Part shown: one piece after another, positions 34,915 to 42,657 of the stretch | Position numbering within the stretch: the stretch's first letter is position 1 | Layout: every line of letters begins with the position of its first letter | Source of the DNA: Vreelandella titanicae BH1 | Lineage (GTDB): Bacteria > Pseudomonadota > Gammaproteobacteria > Pseudomonadales > Halomonadaceae | Assembly: GCF_000336575.1 (NCBI RefSeq) | Contig: NZ_AOPO01000015.1 | Coordinates: forward strand, 36,369 to 100,368 | Length of the DNA: 64,000 nucleotides | Direction of reading: 5' to 3' | Notes under the pieces: generated by a model | Seen by the model: only the letters and a program-made list of their open reading frames with translations | Database searches by the model: none | Told to the model about the DNA's origin: nothing | Program-made: the position numbers and the translations under genes

Positions 34915-35981
34915 CCAGTGGGGGAGCCGCGCTCTAGCGGGCTGGCGGCCTGCACGATTCGATGCAGGTACGCCAGCTTCTCGCGCACCGCTGGGGCAAG
35001 CACTCCTGGGGCCAAATCGAGCAGGCCCATATCCCGGTTGAGCTCATTCACTGCCATCCCTACCTGATGAAAGGCAATCAGCATGCTCTCCAGACTGCCG
35101 TCGTACTCAACGGGGGTAATGCCCATGTGCAGTGCGGTATTCAGCACGGCGACCATATCCAAGTAGTAGGCAAATGTTTCAGCAAAATCTTCCCAGGGGT
35201 GCATGGTGGCGTAAGCAGAGATGAAGCGATTAGGCCAGTCGCTGGGCGCCCCCTGCTGGTAGTAGCGCTCTAACGCTTCGGCATAGGTTGGCCGGTGGTG
35301 ATTGCCAAATACCGCACGGCAATTCTCTTCATCGCGATCCTTAACCAATACATCCCAATAGTAGTGGCCGATTTCATGGCGGAAATGACCAATTAATGTG
35401 CGATGGGATTCGTTCATGTCGACCCGCAAGCGCTCGCGTTCAACGTCGTCGGCTTCTTTGATGTTGATGGTGATATGCCCTGCTGCATGGCCGGTATACA
35501 CCTTCTCTGTCTTGGCGGTGGAACGCCATAAGCCCTGGTCGGGGAGGGCATCAGCCATAAATGAGAAGCTTAACGGCACAGCAATGTCGTCGTCTTTGGT
35601 ACCGTGGGGAAGTTTAAGTAGGTCCAGAGTATGAAAAAGGCGCCGTTTAGCAGCCTCTAGTGCCGCCCAACGCTCACGGTGGCCTGCAATATTGAGGTCG
35701 GGTATTACTTCGTTGTAACGACAGCAGTCGCAGAGCGTGTCCGCTTGGCCGTGCTCCATCACCACCAGCCGATTACATACGTTTTCAACAGCGTAGTTGT
35801 GGCACTTCATTAGCGCTGTATCGCAACCCGGGTGGGTACAGCGATAGCCGCCGTTATCCAAGGGCTCAATGGCCACGATATTGCTACAAGCAGGGCACCA
35901 GCCTACTTCTGACTGACAGGCAAGGCAGTGGGTGTTTTCGTAGAACAGCGTATTGCCACAGCGGCAGTGAAAGGTCTGCAT
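34911..35981 (-). CDS. Zinc-ribbon putative zinc metallopeptidase
   Basis: This 356-residue protein has an N-terminal zinc-ribbon region with many CxxC or CxC pairs (Cys6/8, 19/22, 29/32, 48/53, 84/86/87) and a metallopeptidase core with HEIGH at 202-206 (RHEIGHYYWDVL, HExxH). It fits the putative zinc-binding metallopeptidase family PF15887. The start is taken at ATG 35981, with AGGGAA upstream; a longer frame to 36044 adds a basic, non-conserved leader. It is convergent with the alpha-E gene, and its family often travels with this type of cluster, so it may process the ligated product. Confidence 0.85.
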   Translation of the reverse strand: MQTFHCRCGNTLFYENTHCLACQSEVGWCPACSNIVAIEPLDNGGYRCTHPGCDTALMKCHNYAVENVCNRLVVMEHGQADTLCDCCRYNEVIPDLNIAGHRERWAALEAAKRRLFHTLDLLKLPHGTKDDDIAVPLSFSFMADALPDQGLWRSTAKTEKVYTGHAAGHITINIKEADDVERERLRVDMNESHRTLIGHFRHEIGHYYWDVLVKDRDEENCRAVFGNHHRPTYAEALERYYQQGAPSDWPNRFISAYATMHPWEDFAETFAYYLDMVAVLNTALHMGITPVEYDGSLESMLIAFHQVGMAVNELNRDMGLLDLAPGVLAPAVREKLAYLHRIVQAASPLERGSPTG

Positions 35982-36133
35982 AGATAATTCCCTGTGTTTA
36001 AACACGCGCTTTCGCCGTGGGCGATCCGCAAGCCTGCGGCACACTGATTAGCCGAAGCATAGCCAGCGCGGTGCCACAATGAAAAGGCTAATTGACGTTC
36101 TGGCGTAGATTTTGTTTACTCATGAGATACTTG

Positions 36134-36151
36134 GTTGACGTTAACGTCAAC
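36134..36151. promoter_or_regulatory. 18-base palindromic operator before mmsA
   Basis: GTTGACGTTAACGTCAAC is a perfect palindrome. It overlaps a likely -35 box (TTGACG, 36135-36140) and runs into the spacer of the promoter at 36135-36164. The sequence resembles, from memory, operators of LiuR-type MerR-family regulators of branched-chain amino acid breakdown, which would suit mmsA. No such regulator gene lies in the window. Confidence 0.65.
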
Positions 36152-36164
36152 TTGCTGCTATACC
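36135..36164 (+). promoter_or_regulatory. Predicted sigma70 promoter of mmsA
   Basis: TTGACG (36135-36140) and TATACC (36159-36164) are separated by 18 bases, giving a credible -35/-10 pair about 95 bases before mmsA. The long spacer covered by a palindrome recalls MerR-family promoters. Confidence 0.55.
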
Positions 36165-36256
36165 CTGTGTACTTGTCTTACCGCGATGCGTTTTAAAAAC
36201 AGCTTTTTTTAATACTCGCAACCATAACAACCACAACCATAAATAGGAGCAACGCT

Positions 36257-37756
36257 ATGTCCGTTCGCGAAATTCCCATGTATATCGATGGCCAGCCCGT
36301 CCAGTCACAGAGCCAGGAGTGGCGCGACGTGGTCAACCCTGCGACGCAAGAAGTAGTGGCTCGAGTGCCGTTCTGTACCGCTGACGAAGTAGAACGCGCT
36401 ATCAGTAGTGCCAAAGAAGCGTTCAAGGAGTGGCGTAAAGTGCCGCTGGGGAAGCGCATGCGCATTATGCTCAAGCTGCAAGCGCTGATTCGCGACAATA
36501 CCGCTGAACTCGCGGCACTGATTACTGAAGAGCACGGTAAAACCCTGCCCGATGCGGAAGGCGAAGTGGGTCGTGGTCTGGAAGTGGTAGAGCACGCTTG
36601 TTCGATTACTTCGTTGCAGTTGGGTGAATTAGCCGAAAACGCTGCCAACGAGGTAGACGTTTACACCATGCACCAACCGCTGGGGGTGGGGGCTGGGATT
36701 ACCGCCTTTAACTTCCCGATTATGTTGCCCTGCTTTATGTTCCCGCTGGCGATTGCCACCGGAAATACCTTTGTGCTTAAGCCCTCCGAACAGGATCCCA
36801 GCTCCACCATGCGCTTAGTGGAGCTAGCCCATGAAGCGGGTATCCCTGCGGGCGTGCTCAACGTAGTGCACGGTGGCCCGGACGTGGCCAATCAAATTGC
36901 CGATCATCAGGATATCAAAGCGCTCTCGTTCATCGGCTCTACCCATGTGGGGTCGCTGCTGTATAACCGTGCAGCAGCGGCGGGCAAGCGCATGCAGGCG
37001 ATGATGGGCGCCAAGAATCACTGTGTGGTTATGCCCGATGCTAACCGTAGTCAAGCGATCAACAACCTGCTGGGCTCAGCTTTTGGCGCTGCGGGCCAAC
37101 GCTGCATGGCGAACTCGGTAGTGGTGCTTGTCGGCGAGGCACGCGAGTGGCTAAGCGATATAGTAGATGCGGCGCGAGCAATGAAAGTAGGCCCAGGCAC
37201 TCAGCTTGATGCGGACTTGGGCCCGCTGGTGTCACCTGCTGCCCGTGATCGTGTACTACGTTTAATCGATGCAGGGGAGAAAGAGGGCGCCAAACTGATG
37301 GTTGATGGTCGCAAGGTTCAGGTAGAGGGTTACCCCAACGGTAACTTCGTGGGGCCGACCCTGTTTGCCGATGTAACCGCCGATATGACCATTTATCGCG
37401 AAGAGATTTTTGGCCCCGTGCTGTGTGTGGTCAGTGTTGAAACCCTGGATGAGGCGATTGCCTTTATCAATGCCAATCCCAACGGCAACGGTACCTCCAT
37501 CTTTACTAACTCAGGCTGGGTAGCGCGCCGGTTTGAAACCGATATCGATGTTGGACAAATTGGTATTAACGTGCCAATCCCCGTACCGGTCGCTTACTTT
37601 AGTTTCACCGGGTCAAGGGCTTCAAAGCTGGGCGATTTAGGGCCCAATGGTAAGCAGGCGATTGCATTCTGGACACAAACAAAAACCGTAACGGCACGTT
37701 GGTTTGAACCCGAGAATGTTTCCAGCGGTATTAATAGCACGATTTCGCTGGGTTAA
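36257..37756 (+). CDS. mmsA: Methylmalonate-semialdehyde dehydrogenase (CoA-acylating)
   Basis: This 499-residue aldehyde dehydrogenase has Cys283 in GQRCMANSV and the MMSDH-type MGAKNHCVVMPDA segment, in which Asn replaces the glutamate base found in hydrolytic ALDHs. It oxidises methylmalonate semialdehyde to propionyl-CoA (and malonate semialdehyde to acetyl-CoA) with NAD+ and CoA, in valine and inositol breakdown. AGGAG precedes ATG 36257. No mmsB or other valine-degradation gene is next to it, and a palindromic operator covers its promoter. Confidence 0.93.
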   Translation: MSVREIPMYIDGQPVQSQSQEWRDVVNPATQEVVARVPFCTADEVERAISSAKEAFKEWRKVPLGKRMRIMLKLQALIRDNTAELAALITEEHGKTLPDAEGEVGRGLEVVEHACSITSLQLGELAENAANEVDVYTMHQPLGVGAGITAFNFPIMLPCFMFPLAIATGNTFVLKPSEQDPSSTMRLVELAHEAGIPAGVLNVVHGGPDVANQIADHQDIKALSFIGSTHVGSLLYNRAAAAGKRMQAMMGAKNHCVVMPDANRSQAINNLLGSAFGAAGQRCMANSVVVLVGEAREWLSDIVDAARAMKVGPGTQLDADLGPLVSPAARDRVLRLIDAGEKEGAKLMVDGRKVQVEGYPNGNFVGPTLFADVTADMTIYREEIFGPVLCVVSVETLDEAIAFINANPNGNGTSIFTNSGWVARRFETDIDVGQIGINVPIPVPVAYFSFTGSRASKLGDLGPNGKQAIAFWTQTKTVTARWFEPENVSSGINSTISLG

Positions 37757-37768
37757 AAAAGTGGCGCT

Positions 37769-37796
37769 AACTGGCTCCGCTTAAGCGGGGCCAGTT
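37769..37796. terminator. Hairpin between convergent mmsA and hypothetical gene
   Basis: AACTGGCTCCGC and GCGGGGCCAGTT form a near-perfect 12-base stem (one mismatch) with loop TTAA, 13 bases after the mmsA stop. On the minus strand TTTTTT follows eight bases later, so it may end transcription from either side. Confidence 0.5.
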
Positions 37797-37844
37797 GCTA
37801 ACGAGGTCGGTTAACCGCTTGGCAGATCAAGCCAGGTGGCTGGC

Positions 37845-38537
37845 TTAAAAGTTGTCAAACAGCGGAAGGCTCTCTTCAAGCAGCTGTTCAATGGGGCCGA
37901 GCTGGCTTTCATGCAATACTAACAGCGACTCCTTACCCATAAAGTGTTCAGCGGGGGGGACGAGCAGAGCAAACTCACCCTCTTCAAGGTGAAACTCATG
38001 TATTTCGCGCATTCCCAGCGGAGTTACACACTGCGTGCAGCGGTAGGTGTCATCTTCGCCATAAATCAGCCGATGGTACATTTTAAACAGCGTATATAGT
38101 GCCAAACCACCCTCAAAGGCTGGCCAGCGCGCAGGGGTCTCGCGAATATCGTTGGTAAGGTCTTGCCCTTCGGCTTCGGCGTCTGCAATTGCATTGGCAA
38201 GCGGGGCGGCAAGAATGGCGCTGTTGTCGGCAGGTAACGGCGTGTTGTGCTTAGAAGCGTGTTCAAAATCTTGTACAGCGCGCTTAAAGTCAGGAACGCC
38301 ATCAAGAGTATAGTCGACATGCTGGAGGTCTTCGGGCTCACAGCCGCCATTTTCCCAGCCATGAATGACGCGAAGTGTCATTTGACCCCGTGTCATTGGG
38401 CGGGCAAGCAGCATATGCAGCATTATACGAATGTGCAGCTGACGCTCATCGGTATCATTTTCAAATGCTCGGTAAGGGTCAGTAAACAGCTCGTTTAGAC
38501 GACCGGGGGTATGTTCCTTGGCTTCGTTATGGCTCAT
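37845..38537 (-). CDS. Hypothetical protein
   Basis: I do not recognise this 230-residue acidic, soluble protein. It has no signal peptide or membrane helix. A CxxC pair (Cys167/Cys170, CTQC) within a YRCTQCVTPLGMREIHEF segment suggests a lone metal knuckle or redox pair. The frame is long, with codon use like the neighbours, so it is a real gene. It is convergent with mmsA and divergent from the peroxidase-related gene. Confidence 0.7.
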   Translation of the reverse strand: MSHNEAKEHTPGRLNELFTDPYRAFENDTDERQLHIRIMLHMLLARPMTRGQMTLRVIHGWENGGCEPEDLQHVDYTLDGVPDFKRAVQDFEHASKHNTPLPADNSAILAAPLANAIADAEAEGQDLTNDIRETPARWPAFEGGLALYTLFKMYHRLIYGEDDTYRCTQCVTPLGMREIHEFHLEEGEFALLVPPAEHFMGKESLLVLHESQLGPIEQLLEESLPLFDNF

Positions 38538-38715
38538 GACAGTGTCCCTTTGAACGAACTGTTTATTAAGAGTAGCGCATGTTTTTTTGTCACAGAACGA
38601 ATCTTCAGTATGGCGAGTAGGGCGGCTGAATAAAAGCCTCTTAATTCAGCTTTTTGTTACACAACCGCTAAGCCGTTTTTATGAGATGGCTAAACTTAAC
38701 AAGAAAGAGGTGAGC

Positions 38716-39297
38716 ATGTCTTCATCATTAAGTCGTTTTAACGTGCCTGAAACATTGGATGACCTGCCTGACGATATTCGCAGTACCATTTTGACCGTTC
38801 AGGGTAAAGCGGGTTTTGTGCCCAATGTCTTTCTGATGTTGGCCCATCGCCCTGCTGAATTTCGTGCTTTTTTTGCCTATCACGATGCGTTGATGGAGCG
38901 CGAATCAGATACCCTCACCAAAGCCGAAAAAGAGATGATTGTAGTGGCTACCAGCGCACGTAATCGCTGCCTATATTGTGTGGTTGCTCACGGGGCACTG
39001 GTGCGCATTTACAGTAAAGACCCGCTACTCGCTGACCAAGTGGCGATCAACCATCGGGTGGCGCCGATTAGCGAGCGCCACCGGGTGATGCTCGATTTCG
39101 CCATGCACTGTGCCATCGATGTGGGTGAAATGACTGATGAATGGCTTGCCCGCCTGCTGGAAGTAGGCTTTAGCCAAGAGGATTGCTGGGATATAGGCGC
39201 GATCGCGGCGTTTTTTGGCTTGTCGAATCGGTTGGTTACCCTGGCAGGTACGCCACCCAATGAGGAGTTCTACCTGATGGGGCGAGTGCCTCGCTAA
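38716..39297 (+). CDS. Peroxidase-related (AhpD/CMD-like) protein
   Basis: This 193-residue protein of the carboxymuconolactone decarboxylase fold has the redox motif CLYCVVAHG (CxxC followed by His) in the middle, as in the uncharacterised peroxidase-related family akin to AhpD. It probably reduces peroxides or acts as a disulfide reductase. I use ATG 38716 with AGAGGTGAG just upstream; the frame extends to 38587, but the added 43 residues are not family-like. Confidence 0.85.
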   Translation: MSSSLSRFNVPETLDDLPDDIRSTILTVQGKAGFVPNVFLMLAHRPAEFRAFFAYHDALMERESDTLTKAEKEMIVVATSARNRCLYCVVAHGALVRIYSKDPLLADQVAINHRVAPISERHRVMLDFAMHCAIDVGEMTDEWLARLLEVGFSQEDCWDIGAIAAFFGLSNRLVTLAGTPPNEEFYLMGRVPR

Positions 39298-39421
39298 GAG
39301 GCGACCAGCGCACCTTAACTTTACTAAGCTATGATTTTGATTGAGAATAGTTCTTGAGACAGCGCTTCGAAAAGTACCCAAAAACGTACTTAGAAAAAGC
39401 GCTTAGCAAAACACCTACATT

Positions 39422-39512
39422 CACTGTCGCCAGGGGAGCCCTGCATAAAAGGGCTGAGATGCGGCTACGCAGACCCTGGAACCTGATCCGGTTCGTACCG
39501 GCGGAGGAAGTG
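39422..39512 (+). promoter_or_regulatory. TPP (thiamin pyrophosphate) riboswitch
   Basis: The conserved THI elements are present in order: P1 CACT/AGTG (39422-39425, 39509-39512), P2 arms CAGGG/CCCTG, the CTGAGAT motif (39454-39460), ACCTGATCCGGTT (39481-39493) and the P4/P5 hairpin CCGG...CCGG. GGAGGA (39503-39508), the ribosome site of the transporter gene, lies inside the 3' part, five or so bases before ATG 39517. TPP binding should therefore block translation directly. Confidence 0.95.
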
Positions 39513-39516
39513 CGAC

Positions 39517-40929
39517 ATGCTTTACCTAACGTTAGCCGTGCTTGGTGCGGCGCTGTGCTGCTTTGCTTACTTAGGCCTCCGGGCTCGCTGGGTGAATGGC
39601 CCACTTGATGACTATGTCACCGCCCGTAACTCGCAAACGGCATCTACCCTGGGGCTCTCCTTCCTTGCCTCCGGCATGGGCGCATGGATTCTCTTTGCTC
39701 CTCCTGAAATCGGCGCCTTTGTTGGCCCGCTGGCCCTGGCAGGCTATGCATTAGGCTCTGCGCTGCCGTTTATCGTCTTGGGGCTGTATGGGCCGAAGAT
39801 TCGCCGGGCGCTGCCCGAGGGGCGCAGCATCGCCGAGTTTGCCGAAGCGTGCTATGGCCCTGGTGTAAGGCGCTGGGTAACGCTGGTATCAATCGCCTAT
39901 ATGGCGTGCTTTTTAGCTGCCGAGCTAACCGCTATTGGCGCCATTACCGCGCTGCTTTCCGATGTGCCCCCCGCACTGGTGATTATTGGCGTGGCGCTTA
40001 CCACGCTCATCTATACTGCGGCAGGTGGTCTACGGGCCAGCCTTGCCACTGACCGTTGGCAGGCGTGGTTGTTACTGGTACTGCTGTGTGTGGTCGGTGG
40101 CATGGCCCTATGGCGGCTTCCCACTATTCCCAACGAGGCTGCGCTTCCTGCCATTCCCATCACCAGTGCGCTCAGCGTAGCGTTAACGCTAGTGATCGCG
40201 GTTACCGCGGCCAATCTCTTCCATCAAGGCTATTGGCAGCGCGTGTGGGCCGCTCAAGACGATCAAAGCCTGGGGCGCGGGGCATGGTTAGGTGGCGCAA
40301 TGACGGTAGTCGTCGTCATGGTGATTGGTGGTCTGGGTGTATTGGCCGCGATGAGTGGTGTGCCATTAGGCGAGCCGCCGATGCCATTTTTTGCCCTGTT
40401 AAGTGATGCTCCTGTTTGGCTGACGCTACCCGCCTTGGTATTAGCGGTGACCTTGGTGGCCTCCAGCGTTGATACGCTGCAAAATGGTATTGCCTCGTTG
40501 GTGGTCGCGCGCAGCGAGCAGCAGGGCGTATCACTGGTGGCTGCCCGCTGGGTGACAGTGGTAGTAATGGTACCGGTGGTATTAATTGCCTTGCAGGGGT
40601 TGTCAGTACTGCGTCTGTTTTTGATTGCCGACCTGCTGTGTGCTGCCATTGTGGTACCTGTGCTGTTGGGCCTGTGGCAACGAATGACGCCACTGGCCGC
40701 CATTGTAGGTGGCATCGCGGGGCTGCTGGGTGCCATTCTCCCAGGGTGGTTAAGCCAAGGAAGCTTGGTCGCCGGGATGGTGGCCGCCAGTTTTCCGGGC
40801 AGTGTCCCTACCTTGGGGCCATTCGTCGGGGCGTTAATCGCCTCAACGCTGGTGAGTGTGCTGTTAGCCTACTTAACGCTAGCTATTCGCAAGGACATCC
40901 ATGATTCGAACTCTTCTGACTACCCCTGA
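39517..40929 (+). CDS. Sodium:solute symporter family protein, TPP-riboswitch controlled (putative thiamin-related transporter)
   Basis: A 470-residue SSS-family membrane protein with about 13 helices (YVTARNSQTASTLGLSFLASGMGAWILFAPPEIGAFVGP; TAAGGLRASLATDRWQAWLLL). Its ribosome site sits in a TPP riboswitch, so the substrate is probably thiamin or a thiamin precursor. SSS members under THI control have been proposed as such transporters (named ThiV, from memory). No thi biosynthesis gene is nearby. The end overlaps the CorA-type gene by 29 bases. Confidence 0.85.
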   Translation: MLYLTLAVLGAALCCFAYLGLRARWVNGPLDDYVTARNSQTASTLGLSFLASGMGAWILFAPPEIGAFVGPLALAGYALGSALPFIVLGLYGPKIRRALPEGRSIAEFAEACYGPGVRRWVTLVSIAYMACFLAAELTAIGAITALLSDVPPALVIIGVALTTLIYTAAGGLRASLATDRWQAWLLLVLLCVVGGMALWRLPTIPNEAALPAIPITSALSVALTLVIAVTAANLFHQGYWQRVWAAQDDQSLGRGAWLGGAMTVVVVMVIGGLGVLAAMSGVPLGEPPMPFFALLSDAPVWLTLPALVLAVTLVASSVDTLQNGIASLVVARSEQQGVSLVAARWVTVVVMVPVVLIALQGLSVLRLFLIADLLCAAIVVPVLLGLWQRMTPLAAIVGGIAGLLGAILPGWLSQGSLVAGMVAASFPGSVPTLGPFVGALIASTLVSVLLAYLTLAIRKDIHDSNSSDYP

Positions 40930-41869
40930 AGGTGAGACCCACGAGGGGGATGAAAGCCTGTTGGCTGTCTGGCAGGCGACGCCTGGCAGCCATATCTGGA
41001 TCGATATGCAGGGCGAGTCCCAACAAAGCGAGCGGGCGATTTTAGAGGCGTTTGAGTTTCACCCCATGGCGATTCAAGATGCCCACAAAGAGCGCCATCC
41101 GCCAAAAATTGAAGAGTTTGATAATCACACCTTGATTATTTATCGTGGCATCTCCTCCTTTGATGCCGAACTAAACTATCTGCCTCAACAGGTCTGTTTC
41201 TTTGTGGGGGAGCGATTTCTGGTCACCCTCCATCCCGGCCAAGCGCTCTCCATAGAACGGCTATTCAACGAGCACGGTAAAACCTTGCTGGCCCATTCGC
41301 CGGAACATGTCGCGCTGCGGGTGATGTATATTTCTGCGGGCTTTTATATCGATAGCCTGCTTGAGTTCGAAACGGCGTTAAGCGATCTGGAAGACGAACT
41401 GCTGGAAAATGGTAATGATGTGCTAATGCGCAAGATCATCACTTACCGTTCCCGGCTGGTTAAAATGCGCCGCATCTTTAGCTACCACCAGGGGATTACC
41501 CAAGAACTCACCGCTTATGACTATGAGCATTTACCGCGGGAAGAGAGCGAAACCCTGCACGCCATCAACGATGTAGCGGATCGCTTCGAACGCCTCTACA
41601 CATTGACCCAAATGTACTACGACATTTGCGGTGACCTAATCGATGGCTATATCTCTATTTCCTCCCACCAGCTAAATATCACCATGCGGGTGCTCACGGT
41701 GATTACCGCGATTTTTGTGCCGCTCACGTTTATTGCCGGGATTTACGGTATGAACTTCGAAAATATGCCCGAGCTGCGTTATCAGTATGGCTACTTTTTT
41801 GTCTGGGGAGCCATGTTGGGTATTGCGGGTGTCATGATTTGGCTATTTAAGCGCAAGCATTGGTTTTAA
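40901..41869 (+). CDS. CorA-family divalent cation transporter
   Basis: This 322-residue protein has a large cytoplasmic alpha/beta and helical domain and two C-terminal helices, with the pore signature YGMNFENMP (GMN) between them. CorA channels take up Mg2+ (ZntB relatives export or import Zn2+). The tail ends in basic KRKHWF. ATG 40901 lies inside the preceding transporter gene, with AAGGA seven bases upstream, so translation is probably coupled to it and, indirectly, to the TPP riboswitch. Confidence 0.9.
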   Translation: MIRTLLTTPEGETHEGDESLLAVWQATPGSHIWIDMQGESQQSERAILEAFEFHPMAIQDAHKERHPPKIEEFDNHTLIIYRGISSFDAELNYLPQQVCFFVGERFLVTLHPGQALSIERLFNEHGKTLLAHSPEHVALRVMYISAGFYIDSLLEFETALSDLEDELLENGNDVLMRKIITYRSRLVKMRRIFSYHQGITQELTAYDYEHLPREESETLHAINDVADRFERLYTLTQMYYDICGDLIDGYISISSHQLNITMRVLTVITAIFVPLTFIAGIYGMNFENMPELRYQYGYFFVWGAMLGIAGVMIWLFKRKHWF

Positions 41870-42033
41870 GGACAGGTTTTAAGGACGGGGTTTAGTCTCC
41901 CCATAGAACGACTCCAGGAAACAAAAAGTTGACCCATGCATAGGTGGTCGGTGGCTGAGTGTGGCATCCTCTCCAGCGACCAAGACTATAAGGCATAAAG
42001 CCGTCGACTAGCGTTTTCACTGGGAGTTGTTCC

Positions 42034-42612
42034 ATGACGATTATGATTATCGGGCTGCTGATTTTTTTAGGCAGCCACTCTGTACGTATCTTTGCTGAAA
42101 ACTGGCGTCAGCAGCAGATTGCGAAACATGGCGAAACCACTTGGAAAGTCGCCTATTCGGCGGTATCCATCGTTGGCCTGGCCATTGCTATATACGGTTT
42201 TGGCCAGATGCGCCTTGATCCCATCTATATCTGGTACCCGCCAATGGGAATGCGCCATGCGGTGGCGCTGCTGATGGTGCCGGCCTTTATTATGCTGGTG
42301 GCGGCATACATTCCGCATAACGCGATTAAGGCCAAACTTGGCCATCCGATGATGCTGGCGGTGAAAGTCTGGGCTTTTGCTCACCTGCTGGCCAACGGTC
42401 GCTTGGGTGATATTATCTTTTTTGCTGCCTTTCTTATCTGGGCTATCCTGGCGTTCAAAGCCGCCAAAAAACGTGGCCGTCTTGCACCGCCCGCGCCCGT
42501 CAGCACCCATAAAATGGCCACCATTGTTACCGTACTCGTCGGCTTGGTAGCGTATGTGGTGTTTGCCTTTTACTTGCACACAGTACTGATTGGCGTCCCT
42601 GTTTTTAGCTAA
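42034..42612 (+). CDS. NnrU family membrane protein
   Basis: This 192-residue protein has about five to six helices; GSHSVRIFAENWRQQQIAKHG and PIYIWYPPMGMRHAVALLM are typical of the NnrU family. NnrU was first linked to nitric oxide/nitrite metabolism, and relatives act as isomerases in carotenoid synthesis. No denitrification gene is near, so the function here is open. The 164-base gap before it shows no clear structure. Confidence 0.87.
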   Translation: MTIMIIGLLIFLGSHSVRIFAENWRQQQIAKHGETTWKVAYSAVSIVGLAIAIYGFGQMRLDPIYIWYPPMGMRHAVALLMVPAFIMLVAAYIPHNAIKAKLGHPMMLAVKVWAFAHLLANGRLGDIIFFAAFLIWAILAFKAAKKRGRLAPPAPVSTHKMATIVTVLVGLVAYVVFAFYLHTVLIGVPVFS

Positions 42613-42657
42613 TCTATTTTTAGCAGTTTGACGTTAGCCCAACCTAGGAGTCACTCC

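Noticed and set aside
40263..40736. 157-residue minus-strand frame inside the symporter gene
   Set aside because: Its low-complexity Thr/Ala/Pro/Ser content is typical of antisense shadow frames of a membrane protein gene.
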